DNA from: CAYOBW01 sp964402115
GTDB taxonomy: Bacteria; Verrucomicrobiota; Kiritimatiellia; UBA8416; CAYOBW01
Length of the DNA: 35,968 nt
Direction of reading: 5' to 3'
NCBI GenBank assembly: GCA_964402115.1
Contig: CAYOBW010000039.1
Location: forward strand, 1 to 35,968
The notes below the pieces were generated by a model that searched no databases, was not told where the DNA came from, and saw only the letters and a list, made by a program, of their open reading frames with translations. The translations under genes and the position numbers were made by a program. Of the stretch, positions 32,655 through 35,968 are shown piece by piece (within the stretch, counting starts at the first letter, position 1; every line of letters begins with the position of its first letter).

Positions 32655-33827
32655 ATGGCTAAGGAATTGGCTTTCATTCTCATCAATCCGTACACGATCC
32701 AGAAATCCCGCACGGGCGGGGTTCTGGCGCGGGTGATCGGACGAACCGATACGAAGCTCGTGGGTGCACGCATGTTCGGCCCCAGCCGGCAGTTGGCCGA
32801 GGAGTATGCCGCCCTGGTGCGGCGAGCGAATCCTGACAATCCCAAGGTGTCGCACCTGCTCGCCGACTACATCCTGCGGAATTACATGCCCGATGCTGAA
32901 ACCGGCAAACCCAAGCGCGTGATGCTGCTGCTGTTCGAGGGCGAAGATGCCGTGCGCAAGGTTTGGGATGTCACGGGGGGCGCTACCTCCCGGCGCGTGT
33001 CGGGGTCCACCATACGAGACACGTACGGGGACTACATCGAGGACGACAACGGCGAGGTGCGCTACTTCGAGCCGGCGGTGCTGGTCGGGCCCTGCAGGGA
33101 GCGCTGCGCCGCCACACTGACGCTGTGGGCGCGTTACACGCAACAGGCCGGTGGCATCATCGAGAACGCGGTCGATGTTCCGCCGGGCAGTAACGTCGAG
33201 CAGACGCTGGTCATGCTCAAGCCGGACAATTTCCGTTTCCCAAGCCTGCGGCCCGGTAGCATCATAGACGTGCTTTCGTGCTCGGGCTTGCGCATTGTGG
33301 GCATCAAGAAATTCGCCATGACCGTGGCGCAGGCGGAAGAGTTCTACGGCCCTGTTCGCGAGGCTTTGACCGCGCGCTTCGAGGAGATGGGTTGGCAGCG
33401 CGTGGCCGAGGTCCTCACCCGCGAGCTCGGTTTCCGTGTGCCTGAAGCAGCGGCGCGGAACTTCTGTCGCGAAATGGGTCCGGATTTCGCTGCCAATCAG
33501 TTCGAGAGCATCGTGCGCTTCATGACCGGGCACAAGCCGCGCGAATGCCCCGACGACCAAAAATCTGTCATCTCCAGCGAGGAATGCCTGGCTCTCGTGT
33601 ATCAGGGGGTTGACGCCGTCCGGATCATTCGGGACCTGCTGGGGCCTACGGATCCGAACAAAGCCCGCCCCGGGTCTGTGCGGCGCGAGTTCGGCCGTGA
33701 CATCATGGTTAACGCGGCGCACGCGTCCGATTCCACGGAGAATGCGCTGCGAGAAATGCGGATTCTTGGTTTGCGTGATGATTCTATCGCGCCCCTGGTG
33801 GCGAAGTACTACGGCAACACGATTTGA
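32655..33827 (+). CDS. ndk: Two-domain nucleoside diphosphate kinase, first domain degenerate
   Basis: The 390-residue protein is more than twice the usual ~140-150 residues. ATG 32655 has AAGG about seven bases upstream and begins the conserved AFILINPYTIQ strand; the frame is open upstream but without conservation. The first copy of the fold (~1-185) keeps the overall pattern (ILINPYTI, GSTIRDTYGD), but the active-site histidine region reads EPAVLVGPCRE, so it is probably inactive. The second copy (~190-390) has LVMLKPDNF, GPTDPNKARPGSVRREFG and NAAHASDSTENA with catalytic H356. It also has an extra segment of ~60 residues between its first and last halves. It should transfer phosphate between nucleoside tri- and diphosphates; the first domain may be structural or regulatory. 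Confidence 0.88.
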   Translation: MAKELAFILINPYTIQKSRTGGVLARVIGRTDTKLVGARMFGPSRQLAEEYAALVRRANPDNPKVSHLLADYILRNYMPDAETGKPKRVMLLLFEGEDAVRKVWDVTGGATSRRVSGSTIRDTYGDYIEDDNGEVRYFEPAVLVGPCRERCAATLTLWARYTQQAGGIIENAVDVPPGSNVEQTLVMLKPDNFRFPSLRPGSIIDVLSCSGLRIVGIKKFAMTVAQAEEFYGPVREALTARFEEMGWQRVAEVLTRELGFRVPEAAARNFCREMGPDFAANQFESIVRFMTGHKPRECPDDQKSVISSEECLALVYQGVDAVRIIRDLLGPTDPNKARPGSVRREFGRDIMVNAAHASDSTENALREMRILGLRDDSIAPLVAKYYGNTI

Positions 33828-33828
33828 T

Positions 33829-33850
33829 CGAACGTGCTTAAGCGCGTTCG
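33829..33850 (+). terminator. Hairpin between ndk and the aminotransferase gene
   Basis: CGAACGTGC and GCGCGTTCG form a 9-bp stem (one G-U pair) with loop TTAA, starting two bases after the ndk stop. No T-tract follows, and the next start codon is only 18 bases away, so it may weaken read-through or protect the upstream mRNA end rather than terminate fully. Confidence 0.4.
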
Positions 33851-33868
33851 CTGCGGGAGCAAAGAGCA

Positions 33869-35026
33869 ATGAACGGAAGAGTAGCGGCCATTGCGCCGTC
33901 TGTGACCTTGGGCATGACGGCGCGGGCAAACGCGCTGAAGGCAGCGGGACGTTCCATCTGCAGTTTCGGCGCGGGAGAGCCTGACTTCGACACCCCTCAG
34001 ACCATTAAGGATGCAGCCATTGCTGCCTTGCAGCGTGGTGAAACGAAGTACGCGCCGTCGGACGGCCTGCTCACGCTCCGCACAGCAATTGCCGAGAAAC
34101 TGCGCTGCGAAAACGGCCTGGCATACGATCCCGGACAAGTGGTGGTCAGCAACGGCGCCAAGCATTCCCTGTTCAATATCATCATGGCCATCTGCGACGA
34201 GGGGTCCGAGATCATCATCCCGTCGCCCTACTGGTTGAGTTATCCGGAGATGGTCCGCGTGGCGGGGGGGAGGTGCGTTTTCGTCGAGGGAGCAGAGGAG
34301 AACGACTTCAAGATCACGCCCGCGCAGCTGGAGTCTGCGATTACGTCCCGTGCTTGTGCCGTGATCTTGAACAGTCCTTCGAACCCGACCGGCGTGGTCT
34401 ACACGGGGGACGAGCTGCGCGCGCTGGCCGAAGTGGCCGTGCAGCGGGGGTTGTTCGTCATAGCGGACGAGATCTACGAGAAACTCGTCTACGACGGGGC
34501 GACACACTTCAGCGTCGGCAGCTTTTCACCGGCCATTCTCGCGCGCACGATCACGGTCAACGGCTTCAGCAAGTCGGCGGCGATGACGGGGTGGCGACTC
34601 GGCTACATGGCAGGGCCGAAGGATGTGGTGTCCGCGGTTTCTGCCCTGCAAAGCCACAGTACGTCCGGGCCCAATACGTTCGCCATGTACGGCGCCGTGG
34701 AGGCCCTGCGCAACGGCATCCCCGGGCTGCCGGACATGGTGCAGTCCTTTGCCGAGCGGCGCGACTACATCTACCACCGCCTGACGGCCATGCCCGGCGT
34801 TACCTGCGTCAAACCCCAGGGTGCGTTTTACGTGCTGCCGAACATCGCCCGCTGTGGCATGGACTCGGTGCGGTTCTCCGAGCGGTTGCTGGAGGAGGCG
34901 GGGGTGGCTGTCGTACCAGGTGTTTCCTTCGGCGTCGATCAGACCGTTCGGTTATCCTACGCCTGTAGCCAGGACAACATCCGGGAAGGCATGGACCGTA
35001 TGGACCGCTTCCTGAAGACGTGTTGA
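33869..35026 (+). CDS. aspC: Class I pyridoxal-phosphate aminotransferase, aspartate type
   Basis: The 385-residue protein starts at ATG 33869 with GGGAG about ten bases upstream. It shows the fold-type I pattern: GEPDFDTPQ near the N-terminus, NSPSNPTGVVY (residues ~171-181), IADEIYEKLVYDG with the PLP-ring Asp and Tyr, and NGFSKSAAMTGWRLGY with the PLP lysine K235. VRLSYACS near the C-terminus holds the substrate-carboxylate Arg. Length and motifs fit the Thermus-type (I-beta) aspartate aminotransferases, some of which also act on prephenate. It transfers the amino group between aspartate and 2-oxoglutarate. It lies 41 bp after ndk, probably co-transcribed. The exact substrate range cannot be read from sequence. 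Confidence 0.9.
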   Translation: MNGRVAAIAPSVTLGMTARANALKAAGRSICSFGAGEPDFDTPQTIKDAAIAALQRGETKYAPSDGLLTLRTAIAEKLRCENGLAYDPGQVVVSNGAKHSLFNIIMAICDEGSEIIIPSPYWLSYPEMVRVAGGRCVFVEGAEENDFKITPAQLESAITSRACAVILNSPSNPTGVVYTGDELRALAEVAVQRGLFVIADEIYEKLVYDGATHFSVGSFSPAILARTITVNGFSKSAAMTGWRLGYMAGPKDVVSAVSALQSHSTSGPNTFAMYGAVEALRNGIPGLPDMVQSFAERRDYIYHRLTAMPGVTCVKPQGAFYVLPNIARCGMDSVRFSERLLEEAGVAVVPGVSFGVDQTVRLSYACSQDNIREGMDRMDRFLKTC

Positions 35027-35089
35027 CCGGCCCCCCCGGCAGATGTTCGGCGGCGCAGGCCCGAGGCGGAGACCAAGCGCGGGTATCGA

Positions 35090-35171
35090 GGGCGAGTGGC
35101 GGAACTGGCAGACGCGCAGGACTTAGGATCCTGTGGAGCAATCCTTGCGGGTTCGATTCCCGCCTCGCCCA
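35090..35171 (+). tRNA. tRNA-Leu(UAG)
   Basis: The 82-nt tRNA has acceptor strands GGGCGAG and CTCGCCC with discriminator A, a D arm starting TGGCGGAACTGG, anticodon stem CAGGA/TCCTG with loop CTTAGGA (anticodon TAG, 35124-35126), a long variable arm as in leucine tRNAs, and T arm GCGGG-TTCGATT-CCCGC. It reads CUN leucine codons. The CCA end is not encoded (ACCC follows), unlike the tRNA-Gly fragment at 1127-1174, so it must be added after transcription. Confidence 0.96.
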
Positions 35172-35231
35172 CCCGCGCTTAAATGAATCCATGTTCACTA
35201 TAAAGAAATGCAGAAAAAAGTGCAAACGCGC

Positions 35232-35260
35232 TTGACCTGGGATGCGGCAACGGGTATTGT
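35232..35260 (+). promoter_or_regulatory. rRNA promoter P1
   Basis: TTGACC (35232-35237) and TATTGT (35255-35260) are separated by 17 bases, a good match to a sigma-70-type promoter, ~60 bases after tRNA-Leu. Confidence 0.6.
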
Positions 35261-35329
35261 CTTAATCGTTCGAGTGCATAAGGGCTGGTTGGCTGGCTCT
35301 GTTTGACAGAAGAAATTCTGAAAAACAAA

Positions 35330-35359
35330 TTGACACTCGATGCGTGTTCGGTGTAGGTT
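35330..35359 (+). promoter_or_regulatory. Possible rRNA promoter P2
   Basis: A perfect TTGACA (35330-35335) is followed 18 bases later by TAGGTT (35354-35359), a poor -10. Tandem promoters are common before rRNA operons, which is the main reason for the call. Confidence 0.35.
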
Positions 35360-35485
35360 GAACACGATTTCAAGAGACGTAGTGGATGCACTACGGGAAG
35401 AAAGCTTGCGACGCAGATCTTCCGGTCTCCTCTGAGCCTCGGGTTTTGGCGAGAGTGGAAGAAGAGTCGCTTGTTTGTGTTGATC

Positions 35486-35499
35486 GTTCTTTGAAAAAT
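35486..35499 (+). promoter_or_regulatory. boxA-like antitermination site
   Basis: GTTCTTTGAAAAAT resembles the boxA sequences found in many bacterial rRNA leaders, where NusB/S10 load onto the nascent transcript. It lies ~160 bases before 16S rRNA, a usual position. Confidence 0.5.
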
Positions 35500-35616
35500 T
35501 GGAACAGCTAATAAGCTAAAATCACTTCGGATCGGAAGTGGTGTGACTGGAATGCCAAACTGCCCAGCAATGGGCAAGGTGGCTGTTGCTTGTGAATCGG
35601 TTGCACCGTAAAGCAT

Positions 35617-35648
35617 GCTGTGTCAACTACGCAAGTTGTTGATACAGC
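35617..35648 (+). other. Leader hairpin just before 16S rRNA
   Basis: GCTGTGTCAAC (35617-35627) pairs with GTTGATACAGC (35638-35648) over 11 bp with one G-U pair and a 10-nt loop, ending about ten bases before the 16S 5' end. It probably shapes or processes the precursor rRNA. Confidence 0.5.
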
Positions 35649-35658
35649 TTGATTTTTG

Positions 35659-35968
<310 letters not shown>

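Larger units (their letters stand above)
35172..35658 (+). promoter_or_regulatory. rRNA operon promoter and leader region
   Basis: This AT-richer ~490-bp stretch between tRNA-Leu and 16S rRNA has no gene. It holds at least one good promoter (35232-35260), a second TTGACA at 35330, a boxA-like antitermination site (35486-35499) and several hairpins, including a TGCCCA/TGGGCA stem with GCAA loop at 35561-35576 and a CACTTC/GAAGTG stem at 35523-35540. This is the expected content of an rRNA leader. Confidence 0.75.

Overview
The window looks like chromosomal DNA from a high-GC, Gram-negative bacterium of the PVC group, most likely Kiritimatiellota or a close relative. Three things point there: the style of the first ~310 nt of the 16S rRNA gene at the right edge, the lipopolysaccharide genes (heptose and Kdo), and the very large secreted proteins built from autotransporter-associated beta-strand (PATR) repeats. 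The phylum is an inference; the 16S fragment would settle it.

Layout from left to right. (1) 1-1174: the right end of an integrated element. A tyrosine recombinase reads leftward off the window edge, and a 48-nt 3' piece of tRNA-Gly(UCC) marks the attachment site. (2) 1637-5181: a two-component pair. The histidine kinase carries an exported glycosidase-like (GH36-type) sensor whose nucleophile position is changed; a NarL/LuxR-type response regulator follows 8 nt later. (3) 5182-27792: two tandem giant genes, 5020 and 2353 codons. Each encodes a signal peptide, a small N-terminal domain, an apparently intact gametolysin-type (M11) zinc metallopeptidase and a long PATR beta-helix, ending in a shared ~100-residue C-terminal domain with no beta-barrel and no PEP-CTERM signal. 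Just before the first giant gene lies a ~130-nt relic of the 3' end of a third such gene. Both giant genes have the same upstream motif at the same distance from a -10-like hexamer. (4) 28033-29835: an exported MuiA-family (DUF4140/DUF4139) protein. (5) 29863-32404, minus strand: kdsD, rfaE2 and hldD, an LPS inner-core operon. (6) 32655-35026: a two-domain nucleoside diphosphate kinase with a degenerate first domain, then a class I aspartate aminotransferase. (7) 35090-35968: tRNA-Leu(UAG), the rRNA leader with promoters, boxA-like site and hairpins, and the start of 16S rRNA.

The most unusual part is region 2-3. A surface sensor derived from a glycoside hydrolase lies directly upstream of a cluster of giant, modular, secreted metallopeptidases that appears to evolve by gene conversion, block shuffling and deletion. 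I infer that the kinase/regulator pair controls these genes; the shared promoter motif is a candidate target. The remaining genes are ordinary housekeeping and envelope genes.
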